Assembly (NCBI GenBank): GCA_903891375.1
Contig: CAITEL010000096.1
Location: 1-6,756, forward strand
DNA length: 6,756 bases
Origin: an uncultured Neisseriaceae bacterium
Lineage (GTDB): Bacteria > Pseudomonadota > Gammaproteobacteria > Burkholderiales > UBA11063
Direction of reading: 5' to 3'
Shown here: in pieces, positions 1 to 6,474 of the stretch
Layout: the number at the start of each line of letters is the position of its first letter
How positions within the stretch are numbered: the stretch's first letter is position 1
Position numbers and translations under genes: made by a program
Notes under the pieces: model-generated
Database searches by the model: none
What the model saw: the letters and a program-made list of their open reading frames with translations, nothing else
What the model was told of the DNA's origin: nothing

Positions 1-1232
1 AATAATAAAACCAATATACCAGAAGAAATATTAAGTAACATCATTATTCCAATAGCAATTTTGAAGTTCCCAGTTAAATTTGAAAAATAACCAGTAAGTA
101 GAGGGGCAAGAATCCCTGCTAATGCTAAAAATAACCCCATAACTGCTTGGCTTGTTGCAACTTTATCTGGGGCCAAGTCTGCGTTTAATGAGTAAAAACA
201 ACTATTAGGAAATAAACCGCACGCAATAGCTAATGACATAAAAATTATATCCAGAGTTAAGTTATGAATAAAAATTACAGGTAGAAATAGTAATGCAGAC
301 ACAATCATACTAACACCAATAATTAAACTACGTGATTTGCGCAATGATTGAGTTTTATGAAATATCATGTCAGATAACCAACCACAGCATAATATAGCAA
401 TTGAGGCTAAAATCCATGGTAGGGTTAAGAATATACCCACTTGTTTAATGTTTAAAGCAAATGCTTGGGTTAAGTACCCAGGTAACCAAGTGATGCCAAA
501 AAATAGCAAATATCCAAAAGAAAAATAAGTAAAATTATTTAATAAAAACGTTTTATTAAATAAAATAAATAGCATTCCACTTTCTTTAGAAGTGTTTTTT
601 GCTTTGTCCTTTAGCTTAGATTTTTCTAAATATAATAATTCTGCTGGTGTGATTAATGTTGATTGTTGAGGTGTGTTTTTAGATAATAAATACCAAAGTA
701 TTGACCATATTATTCCTAATATACCTAAAAATATGAACATCTCGGTCCAACCATACAGGTAAATTATATTGGTACATAATGGTGCACCAATTACAGAAGA
801 TAATGGCACTGCAACTAAACCTATGGCTAATGCTTTATTTCGTTCATCAATAGTTAGCCAATTGGTTGCACTTTTGGTTAAAGATGGAAAACTTGGTGCC
901 TCAGCACCACCTAAAATTAATCGTAAAATAATTAACATAGTGAAACCACTAGAAAAACCAATTAATAGAGTTGCAACTGACCAAACAAAGGCGAAAATAG
1001 ACCATATACCACGTGCACCAAATTTATCAACTAATACACCACCCATAAACATCATGAGTAAATAGCCAAGACCAAAAACGGAAGATAAAATTCCAAATTG
1101 TTCATTATTTAAATTAAACGTTGACTTGATTGGTTCTATAGCATAGGCAAGGGCAGAGCGATCCATATAACAAATAAGTATACCCACAAAAGCTAATAAC
1201 ATTAAATACCATCTCATGTTTTTTATTTGCAT
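1..1232 (-). CDS. MFS transporter, ACS (anion:cation symporter) type, 3' end cut by window edge
   Basis: The minus-strand frame stays open from an ATG at 1232 to the left edge, giving 410 codons with no stop. Hydrophobic segments alternate with short loops as in a 12-TM major facilitator. An early YMDRSALAYA stretch (residues 22-31) matches the TM1 'DR' signature of the anion:cation symporter family. The MFS motif A loop GGVLVDKFGAR is at 64-74, and RLILGGAEAPSFP at 104-116 is the typical TM4 region. A hydrophilic central loop spans about 185-225, and NADLAPDKVATSQAVMG is at 350-366. Family members are usually 420-450 residues, so probably only the last 10-40 are missing. GGAG lies about 9 nt before the ATG and supports this start. 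ACS members carry organic anions such as hexuronates, galactonate, phthalate or sialate; the substrate here cannot be told. The gene lies downstream of priA but is separated from it by a transposase remnant. Confidence 0.9.
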   Translation of the reverse strand, partial: MQIKNMRWYLMLLAFVGILICYMDRSALAYAIEPIKSTFNLNNEQFGILSSVFGLGYLLMMFMGGVLVDKFGARGIWSIFAFVWSVATLLIGFSSGFTMLIILRLILGGAEAPSFPSLTKSATNWLTIDERNKALAIGLVAVPLSSVIGAPLCTNIIYLYGWTEMFIFLGILGIIWSILWYLLSKNTPQQSTLITPAELLYLEKSKLKDKAKNTSKESGMLFILFNKTFLLNNFTYFSFGYLLFFGITWLPGYLTQAFALNIKQVGIFLTLPWILASIAILCCGWLSDMIFHKTQSLRKSRSLIIGVSMIVSALLFLPVIFIHNLTLDIIFMSLAIACGLFPNSCFYSLNADLAPDKVATSQAVMGLFLALAGILAPLLTGYFSNLTGNFKIAIGIMMLLNISSGILVLL

Positions 1233-1252
1233 AATTTCATTCTCCAAATAAC

Positions 1253-1265
1253 TAGCAAATTAATT
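1253..1265. repeat. 13-bp direct repeat, left copy
   Basis: TAGCAAATTAATT is repeated exactly at 1583-1595 in the same orientation, and the match ends on both sides (C versus T before, T versus A after). The two copies almost exactly bracket the segment that holds the transposase fragment. This copy sits about 20 nt upstream of the start of the ACS-type transporter. It may be a target duplication or a footprint of recombination. It is longer than IS5-family target duplications usually are, so the origin is uncertain. Confidence 0.7.
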
Positions 1266-1266
1266 T

Positions 1267-1494
1267 TCTGAAGCCTTCACCAAACTAAAAATCATTGTAA
1301 AAACCTTAGGTATCAATATTTTTAGGTCAATCATGAGCCTTGATGATGGCTATGACAACAAAGATAATCGTAAAAAAATCTTTAATGCGGGAATGATTCC
1401 TAATATCAATGAAAATAAACGTAATCGTAAAACCACAAAGCGTGGTCGCAAAAGAATCTTCGATAAAGCAATTTGTAATATAAAAATTTCATAA
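1267..1494 (+). pseudogene. IS5-type transposase remnant (internal DDE-domain fragment)
   Basis: The frame is open from just after a TAA at 1261 to a TAA at 1492-1494, about 75 codons. It reads SFEAFTKLKIIVKTLGINIF, then RSIMSLDDGYDNKDNRKKIF, then NAGMIPNINENKRNRKTTKR and GRKRIFDKAI. From memory of the family, SLDxGYD...KIFNAGMIPNI.EN.RNRK..KRGRKRIF is characteristic of IS5-related DDE transposases; the D of DGYD would be the second catalytic aspartate. The N-terminal half with the first aspartate is missing. So is the C-terminal RxxxE region, because the match stops at FDKAI and runs into CNIKIS and a stop. An ATG at 1333 would give a 53-residue peptide, but a functional product is unlikely. 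It is the only coding trace on the plus strand and marks an old insertion between priA and the ACS transporter. Confidence 0.75.
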
Positions 1495-1500
1495 TTTTTC

Positions 1501-1518
1501 ATGATATCATTATATCAT
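1501..1518. repeat. Inverted repeat overlapping a predicted -10 element
   Basis: ATGATAT (1501-1507) and ATATCAT (1512-1518) form a perfect 7-bp inverted repeat with a 4-nt centre. The first ten bases, ATGATATCAT, are also a perfect palindrome by themselves. It covers the TATAAT of the minus-strand promoter candidate at 1509-1536, so it could be an operator. In such AT-rich DNA chance is a real alternative. Confidence 0.35.
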
Positions 1519-1536
1519 AATTTATCTAATTGTAAA
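1509..1536 (-). promoter_or_regulatory. Sigma70-type promoter candidate reading toward the ACS transporter
   Basis: On the minus strand there is TTTACA (1536-1531), a 16-nt spacer and a perfect TATAAT (1514-1509). This is one mismatch from consensus at -35, none at -10, and near-optimal spacing. It points through the transposase remnant to the transporter start at 1232, which would give a leader of about 270 nt. It may have arrived with the inserted segment and now drive the transporter separately from priA. AT-rich DNA gives false hits. Confidence 0.45.
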
Positions 1537-1582
1537 AGTTATTAATTGTAGCCTCCTTATCCATAAATAATATGTCGCTTTT

Positions 1583-1595
1583 TAGCAAATTAATT
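1583..1595. repeat. 13-bp direct repeat, right copy, overlapping the priA stop
   Basis: This is the second exact copy of TAGCAAATTAATT (see 1253-1265). It overlaps two bases of the priA stop codon at 1594-1596. Collapsing the two copies would place the ACS transporter start about 31 nt after the priA stop, a normal operon distance. Confidence 0.7.
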
Positions 1596-3804
1596 ACATG
1601 TCGGTTGGATCAATATCTACATGCCATAATATATCTGATTTATGTTTTAGTTTTTCGATTAATGGTAGCACCATAGCTAAGTAATCGTGTAATTCTTTTC
1701 TTTTATTATTTGATAGTAAAATTTGCCCACGCTCTTTATTTTTTAAACGTTGCATTACTGATGCAACTGGATGATAAATTATTGTTGAATTATCACTATT
1801 TTTAATTAGTAGCTCATGAACTTGCGTTAAAAATGCCATAGTAGTGTCCAAACTATTGCTACTTGCACGAATCAACACATAAAAAGTATATGGGGGTAAA
1901 GTTAACCCTTTACGTTCCTTAAGTAAAAAATTCGCAAAACCTGCAAAATCATGCTTAATTAAATATTGATATAATTCGTGCCGCGGATAATGCGTTTGTA
2001 AAAGAACTTCTCCTTTTTTTAACCCACGCCCCGCACGACCACTTACTTGCATTAATTGTGTAAATAAAAATTCTGTTGCCCTAAAATCATAGCTATATAG
2101 CCCACTATCTAAATTCAACCCCACAACTAAAGTTAAATTATGAAAATCATGCCCCTTAGTTAACATCTGAGTGCCAATTAATATATCCACTTCATTATTA
2201 TGCACTTTGGCATATAAATTATCCCATGCAAGCTTGGAGTTAGTCGTATCTTGATCGATGCGTAAAACCCTCGCCTCAGGAAATATTTGCGCTAATGTTT
2301 CTTCTATTTTCTGCGTACCTTGACCAATCGCTTGAATATATTTGCTACCACATTTAGGACAAACACTAGGCAACTTATAACTTAATCCACAATGATGACA
2401 CTTAAGCCGTGCCTCTTTATTATGATAAACCATATTACTTGAACAATTTTTACAACTGCTTACCCAACCACATTCATAACAACTAATAACTGGGGCATAA
2501 CCACGACGATTAATATAAATTAAACTCAATTCTTTATTTATAAACCTACTTTGTATCGCCTTTACTACATTATCTGTCAAACCATTATTTGCTGGTATAG
2601 TATTTAAATCTAATAATTTTATTTCTGGTAATACAGCTCCAGCCACAGCTCTACCAGTTAGCTTATATAATGCATACCGCTTTAATTTATAATTATATAA
2701 AGTTTCTAATGATGGGGTAGCTGAACCTAATATGATAGGAATGTTAAAATAATTTGCCCGATAAACCGCTAAATCACGTGCATTATATCGCAGGCCTTCA
2801 TTTTGCTTAAATGAAGAATCATGCTCTTCATCCACAATGATTAATCCTAAGTTTTTAAATGGCGTAAACACCGCCATGCGTGTGCCTATAATTATTTGTT
2901 TTGTATGTAAACTCGCTTCTATATAACCAGTAACTCTCTCTTTCTCACTAACATTACTGGTTAAAATATGCATCGGCATATTATTAAATCTACGTTTAAA
3001 TCTATCTAATAATTGTGGGGTTAGGTTAATCTCTGGAACTAAAACTAATACCTGTTTACCTAATAAAATTACGTTTTCAATCAACTCTAAATAAACTTCA
3101 GTTTTACCACTACCAGTGATACCATAGAGTACAGCTGGGGAAAATTTAGCTAAATTTTGTGATATTTGATTAACTACGTCACATTGCTCTGTATTTAATG
3201 GAAGCTTATTGCTTATTTTAGGAATCAGTGTCGAAATATTACCCTCACAATATCCAATAACGCCAATTGATAACCATTTTTCAATAAGCTTTTTATACGT
3301 AATACCAAGAATTTCTTTTATCTGTGTATAACTCAAAATACTATCTTGTAGTTTACTGTACAACTCTTGTTGCTTGAGTCCCATCCGTTTTTTAAAAACT
3401 TCATGATCTCGACGAATTAATTTAATATATTTTTCTGTATCTAAGTGAATAAAGATTGGTTTTCGCAATAGACTTGGTACTGCAGTAAAAAATACCTGAC
3501 CTATTGGATAATGATAATATTTGGCCGTGAATTTAATTAATTGTAAGACATCCGAGGGAATAACCTCAGGATAAATATTTATTACTGGTTTTATCTTATC
3601 TATTGAACAATCTAACTCAAGTTCAGTTATACTGCGCCAAACAAACCCCACCACTTGTTTATTGATGAACTCCACCAGAACTCGCTGGCCTAGTGTAAGC
3701 TGTGTCTCACAACTATAAGTAAATTCTCGATCTAATGGTAAATCTAATACAAGGTTGACAAGATATTTATTGGCATTGTTGTTGGAGTTACTTAATTGTT
3801 CCAT
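1594..3804 (-). CDS. priA: Primosomal protein N' (replication restart helicase PriA)
   Basis: PriA recognises abandoned replication forks and D-loops, unwinds the lagging strand 3'-to-5' and loads the primosome so that DnaB can be reloaded. The 736 residues match the usual length (E. coli 732). The N-terminal DNA-binding domain holds residues about 15-110, followed by a winged-helix region. The superfamily 2 helicase core has Walker A GITGSGKT (228-235), DEEH (325-328), GSATPS (360-365), GTQMLTKGHDF (544-554) and QVSGRAGRG (586-594). Eight zinc-binding cysteines at 442, 445, 451, 454, 469, 472, 482 and 485 keep the E. coli spacing, and the protein ends in the typical DIDPTDM. All key residues are present, so it should be active. 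AGGGAG lies 7 nt before the ATG. The gap to the upstream MHS transporter is 19 nt, so the two are probably co-transcribed. No convincing terminator follows. Confidence 0.99.
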   Translation of the reverse strand: MEQLSNSNNNANKYLVNLVLDLPLDREFTYSCETQLTLGQRVLVEFINKQVVGFVWRSITELELDCSIDKIKPVINIYPEVIPSDVLQLIKFTAKYYHYPIGQVFFTAVPSLLRKPIFIHLDTEKYIKLIRRDHEVFKKRMGLKQQELYSKLQDSILSYTQIKEILGITYKKLIEKWLSIGVIGYCEGNISTLIPKISNKLPLNTEQCDVVNQISQNLAKFSPAVLYGITGSGKTEVYLELIENVILLGKQVLVLVPEINLTPQLLDRFKRRFNNMPMHILTSNVSEKERVTGYIEASLHTKQIIIGTRMAVFTPFKNLGLIIVDEEHDSSFKQNEGLRYNARDLAVYRANYFNIPIILGSATPSLETLYNYKLKRYALYKLTGRAVAGAVLPEIKLLDLNTIPANNGLTDNVVKAIQSRFINKELSLIYINRRGYAPVISCYECGWVSSCKNCSSNMVYHNKEARLKCHHCGLSYKLPSVCPKCGSKYIQAIGQGTQKIEETLAQIFPEARVLRIDQDTTNSKLAWDNLYAKVHNNEVDILIGTQMLTKGHDFHNLTLVVGLNLDSGLYSYDFRATEFLFTQLMQVSGRAGRGLKKGEVLLQTHYPRHELYQYLIKHDFAGFANFLLKERKGLTLPPYTFYVLIRASSNSLDTTMAFLTQVHELLIKNSDNSTIIYHPVASVMQRLKNKERGQILLSNNKRKELHDYLAMVLPLIEKLKHKSDILWHVDIDPTDM

Positions 3805-3823
3805 ACTGTCACTCCCTAATTAT

Positions 3824-5119
3824 TTAATGTGCTGATGACGGCGTTAAATGTTTATCTAGAAAAAAACTATTAATTAAAGATATAACGGCTATTACTAAAC
3901 ATACACCTATAATTATTTTATAGTTATTGGTAGTCGCCAAAATAAAACTCGTCCATAATGGAGTTAAACCTTGCCCAAGCAATGAAGCTAAACTAAAACA
4001 CGTAGCAACACCACTATAGCGCACATCTACTGGAAATAAATCAACCAATACACCAAAATAGACTCCATTAACACAACCAACTAAGATAGATAGAACTATT
4101 ACCACACCATATAAGGTTCTTACATCAAATAATGAAAATAAACCACTCATTAATACCATTAAAGCAAGAATAAGGCCAAATAACGCATATTTGACTATTA
4201 ACATGGGTTTAATTCTAGAAGTTAGTAATGAGGCTAAAATAATAACAATTGAAATAGTAAAAGCACCCATCGAACTAATATTAGCCGCCACACCAATACC
4301 TAAATGCAAAAATTTAACCAATAAATTAGGTAAAAATATATGAAACACTGATGTAATAAGTGAAGCAATTAAAACCAAAAAAATCCCCATAATTAGTTTA
4401 GCTTTATGTTGCGTAAATAATACCACAAATGGTACTCTATGTATTTTATGCTTAGTTAATGCTTGAGGAAATTCGGCACTTTCTGTAAGATTTTTACGTA
4501 TATAAAAACCAATAACTGCAAGTAGGCTACCCAGTAAAAAAGGAATACGCCATCCATAACTATATAAAACATCATGGCTCATATTTGCTACCATTACATG
4601 AATCAACCAAGAACCTAGTGCAATACTCATATTTGCACCAAATGGCATACATGCCACATAAAAGTAATAATTCTTTTTATGATACGTCTCGGCAATGTAC
4701 GTAACCGAGCCTGGTAATTCCGCACCAGAAGAAAAGCCTTGAAATATTCTAGATATAAGTAATATGAAAACCGCAAAATAACCAATCTGAGAAAATGTTG
4801 GTGAAATACCTATAATTAATGAAGGTATTGCCGTCATTAAAATCGACAAACTAAATATGGATTTTCTCCCATATTTATCACCCAAACTACCAAGAATAAT
4901 TGCACCAAAAGGACGAAGTAAATAACTAATACTAACAGTTACATACGTAAATATAACCGCTAATACCCCGATACTTTTAGGGAAGAATAAGTCGGCAATA
5001 ACCGACGATAAAAACACAAAGACAAAAAAATCAAAAATTTCAAATACGTTGCCAATACTTGCAGCTATGAATATTTTTTTTTGATTTGTTTTTAATGTAG
5101 ATGATGAATTTATGTTCAT
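3824..5119 (-). CDS. MFS transporter, metabolite:H+ symporter (MHS) type, ProP/KgtP/ShiA-like
   Basis: A 431-residue inner-membrane protein with about 12 hydrophobic segments, full length for this family. MHS-family marks are the charged residues in TM1 (FEIFDFF, 26-32), the motif A region RPFGAIILGSLGDKYGRK (69-86), QGFSSGAELPG in TM4 (127-137), YIAE (141-144), YGWRIPFLLG (188-197) after TM6, and LFPVDVRYSGVATCFSLA (361-378) in the second half. Known members import proline/betaine, 2-oxoglutarate, citrate or shikimate with protons; the substrate here is unknown. The start has only a weak TTGAG about 6 nt upstream, and that element lies in one arm of an inverted repeat (5123-5167), so expression may be controlled there. 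The gene sits where rplK would be expected after nusG and appears to form an operon with priA. Confidence 0.95.
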   Translation of the reverse strand: MNINSSSTLKTNQKKIFIAASIGNVFEIFDFFVFVFLSSVIADLFFPKSIGVLAVIFTYVTVSISYLLRPFGAIILGSLGDKYGRKSIFSLSILMTAIPSLIIGISPTFSQIGYFAVFILLISRIFQGFSSGAELPGSVTYIAETYHKKNYYFYVACMPFGANMSIALGSWLIHVMVANMSHDVLYSYGWRIPFLLGSLLAVIGFYIRKNLTESAEFPQALTKHKIHRVPFVVLFTQHKAKLIMGIFLVLIASLITSVFHIFLPNLLVKFLHLGIGVAANISSMGAFTISIVIILASLLTSRIKPMLIVKYALFGLILALMVLMSGLFSLFDVRTLYGVVIVLSILVGCVNGVYFGVLVDLFPVDVRYSGVATCFSLASLLGQGLTPLWTSFILATTNNYKIIIGVCLVIAVISLINSFFLDKHLTPSSAH

Positions 5120-5122
5120 ATT

Positions 5123-5167
5123 AAACTCAAAATATGATTATACATAGCATTGTCATCATTTGAGTTT
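5123..5167. promoter_or_regulatory. Long inverted repeat at the start of the MHS transporter, with a TATAAT inside
   Basis: AAACTCAAA (5123-5131) and TTTGAGTTT (5159-5167) are perfect complements. TGAT (5135-5138) and ATCA (5155-5158) extend the pairing to 13 bp after a 3-nt bulge. On the minus strand the arm nearest the gene contains the only ribosome-binding-like element (TTGAG), so a hairpin could hide it. A perfect TATAAT (5142-5137) lies at the edge of the loop without a good -35, which makes a DNA operator around a promoter the other reading. On the plus strand the second arm runs into TTTTT, but no plus-strand gene ends here. Confidence 0.4.
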
Positions 5168-5179
5168 TTATGATTTTGC

Positions 5180-5217
5180 TTTTGATAGACTATTGTACAC
5201 AGCGTCGCTTATCAAAA
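5180..5217. repeat. 8-bp inverted repeat in the nusG-MHS transporter gap
   Basis: TTTTGATA (5180-5187) and TATCAAAA (5210-5217) are perfect complements separated by 22 nt. The centre is less AT-rich (GTACACAGCGTCGCT) than the surroundings. It could be a regulator site or the trace of an old insertion; no function can be assigned. Confidence 0.3.
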
Positions 5218-5289
5218 ACCTCAAATTTCGGGGTTCACTAAGTATAGATGCTTTATTAGAAGATTGCCACGCCACGAACGTTATGGCAA
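5214..5289 (-). terminator. Weak hairpins after nusG, possible terminator
   Basis: Reading away from nusG there are two weak structures. TTGCCA/TGGCAA (arms at 5284-5289 and 5264-5269, loop 14 nt) begins 14 nt after the nusG stop but has no T-run. AACCCC/GAGGTT (5235-5230 and 5222-5217, one mismatch, 7-nt loop) merges into a TTTTT run. Neither is as good as the terminator before secE. If they do not terminate, the MHS transporter and priA could be read from the secE-nusG transcript. No gene is recognisable in the 184 bp between nusG and the transporter. Confidence 0.25.
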
Positions 5290-5303
5290 CCATTTTGAAT
5301 ATC

Positions 5304-5939
5304 TTAGACGATTTTCTCTACTTGACCGAAGTCTAATTCAACTGAAGTTTCACGCCCAAATATCTGTACATTGACTTTTAATTTAGTTTTGTTATATACA
5401 ACTTCATCAATAATTGCATTGAAATCAACAAAAGGCCCATCAATAATATGAATCCTCTCTCCAACTTCAAATTCAACTTTATGTTTGGCTTTTTCTTTTG
5501 ATTGCTCAACTTGACGTAGGATTCCATCAACCTCATTTTGAGAGATAGGTACTGGCTTAGCATCTTTACCTACACCGACAAAACCTGCAACCTTTGGTGT
5601 TCTTCTAATTAAAAGTCCATGCTCATCTGTGTAATGCATATGCAATAAAATATATCCAGGGAATATCTTACGGTCAGTTTCCCGTTTTTTACCATTACGT
5701 AATTCTTCAATTTTTTCTTTAGGTACTACGATTGAGTTTATACGCAAGAATTCTTCAATTTGATGGTCTTCTGTAAGTTCGGTACTAATACCAAATGATT
5801 CTTTTAATTCGTTTTCTTTATCTAACTCATCACTTTCTTGATAGCCACGCATCTTGGTTATAATACTTTTAATAATTAAACCTTGAACGCGATCTTCCAT
5901 ATTGCTCGCAACTTGTATTACATACCACGATAAATTCAT
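5304..5939 (-). CDS. nusG: Transcription antitermination/termination factor NusG, with an acidic insertion
   Basis: NusG binds the RNA polymerase clamp through its N-terminal NGN domain and ribosomal S10 or Rho through its C-terminal KOW domain. The NGN domain starts WYVIQVASNMEDRV (5-18) and continues with IVVPKEKIEELRNGKKRETD (70-89), KIFPGYILLHM (91-101) and RTPKVAGFVG (113-122). The KOW domain is at about 155-211, with GERIHIIDGPFVDFN and IFGRET; F194 corresponds to E. coli F165 at the S10/Rho surface. At 211 residues it is about 30 longer than E. coli NusG (181). The extra sequence, about residues 31-60, lies between the first NGN helix and the next strand. It holds ten acidic and three basic residues. 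The ATG overlaps the secE stop by one base (TAATG), with AGGAAGGGG about 7 nt upstream, so translation is probably coupled. The gene after it is not rplK, which is unusual. Confidence 0.98.
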   Translation of the reverse strand: MNLSWYVIQVASNMEDRVQGLIIKSIITKMRGYQESDELDKENELKESFGISTELTEDHQIEEFLRINSIVVPKEKIEELRNGKKRETDRKIFPGYILLHMHYTDEHGLLIRRTPKVAGFVGVGKDAKPVPISQNEVDGILRQVEQSKEKAKHKVEFEVGERIHIIDGPFVDFNAIIDEVVYNKTKLKVNVQIFGRETSVELDFGQVEKIV

Positions 5940-6322
5940 TAGCTACCCCTTCCTAATATTACACCATAGAATAGCCAAGAAATCGAACTATCTATCAACC
6001 AAAGAAATAAACCTAGAACTAGAACAAATAAGAATACTACCCACGTAAATTGCGCTGTTTCTTTACGACTCGGCCACACTACTTTAGATAATTCACGCCA
6101 ACAATCTTTAAAATATGCATGTAAATTTAAACCAGTACTCGATACAAAATAAAATAAACATAATGCAATCGCTAGAGATATTACTACAATACCCCATTTT
6201 AACCATATATTTATTTTTAAAACATAAAATAATGTTAAACCTGCTATAACCAAGATTAATGATAAATAATCAAAAATATGGCTGGGTTTTTTTACTTCAT
6301 TTTGCTTTATAGGTGCACTCAT
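5939..6322 (-). CDS. secE: Preprotein translocase subunit SecE
   Basis: SecE is the small essential subunit that clamps SecY in the SecYEG channel of the inner membrane. Three hydrophobic segments are visible at about 19-36, 41-61 and 92-118, which is the long 127-residue, three-TM form found in E. coli. The conserved cytoplasmic amphipathic stretch is WRELSKVVWPSRKETAQFT (75-93), followed by the essential third TM. Placement next to nusG and after tuf/tRNA-Trp confirms the call. The ribosome-binding site is weak: AAAGAA about 9 nt before the ATG, with no GGAG. The upstream terminator implies its own promoter or readthrough. A TATAAT at 6348-6343 overlaps the end of the terminator T-run but has no recognisable -35. 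Confidence 0.98.
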   Translation of the reverse strand: MSAPIKQNEVKKPSHIFDYLSLILVIAGLTLFYVLKINIWLKWGIVVISLAIALCLFYFVSSTGLNLHAYFKDCWRELSKVVWPSRKETAQFTWVVFLFVLVLGLFLWLIDSSISWLFYGVILGRGS

Positions 6323-6347
6323 AGCACTAATTCTTTTAAAAGATTAT

Positions 6348-6381
6348 AAAAAACATTAGCCAAACTCGTTCGTTTGGCTAA
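6348..6381 (-). terminator. Intrinsic terminator after tRNA-Trp
   Basis: On the minus strand a perfect 10-bp stem, TTAGCCAAAC (6381-6372) with GTTTGGCTAA (6365-6356), encloses a 6-nt loop (GAACGA). TG and then six Ts (6353-6348) follow. It begins 5 nt after the tRNA 3' CCA and should end the tuf-tRNA-Trp transcript before secE. It is the best terminator in the window. Confidence 0.88.
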
Positions 6382-6386
6382 ACACC

Positions 6387-6462
6387 TGGCAGGTCAAGAG
6401 GGCTTCGAACCCCCAACCTTCGGTTTTGGAGACCGACACTCTACCAATTGAGCTATTGACCT
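6387..6462 (-). tRNA. tRNA-Trp (anticodon CCA)
   Basis: The 76-nt cloverleaf can be folded by eye. The acceptor stem is AGGTCAA/TTGACCT (6462-6456 with 6397-6391), and the D arm is GCTC...GAGT. The anticodon stem TCGGT/ACCGA encloses the loop CTCCAAA, with CCA at 6429-6427. The T arm is GGGGG-TTCGAAG-CCCTC. The discriminator is G, as in bacterial tRNA-Trp, and the 3' CCA is encoded (6389-6387). It reads UGG. It starts 12 nt after the tuf stop, so it is probably cut from a tuf co-transcript, and is followed at once by a terminator. Confidence 0.98.
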
Positions 6463-6474
6463 ATATTCTTATTA

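Noticed and set aside
769..1065. Plus-strand open frame of 98 codons
   Set aside because: It lies entirely opposite the ACS-type transporter, whose minus-strand protein has clear family motifs across the same bases. The plus-strand product looks like no known family and has no ribosome-binding site.
1333..1494. 53-codon ATG-started frame as a functional small gene
   Set aside because: Its sequence is the middle of an IS5-type transposase lacking both ends and at least two catalytic residues, so a pseudogene is the better call.
1545..1556. Good Shine-Dalgarno-like sequence AAGGAGG on the minus strand downstream of priA
   Set aside because: No ATG, GTG or TTG lies at a suitable distance after it, and no open frame follows. 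It may be a leftover of the inserted segment.
1557..1565. TTATCCATA, one mismatch from a DnaA box, beside priA
   Set aside because: It is a single site with no cluster, no AT-rich unwinding repeats and no dnaA or dnaN nearby, so not an origin.
3805..3823. Separate promoter for priA
   Set aside because: The 19-nt gap holds only the ribosome-binding site. I see no -35/-10 pair at good spacing within it, and co-transcription with the transporter is simpler.
5378..5563. Minus-strand open frame of 61 codons inside nusG
   Set aside because: It is an alternative frame of the nusG C-terminal half, which is strongly conserved in the true frame.
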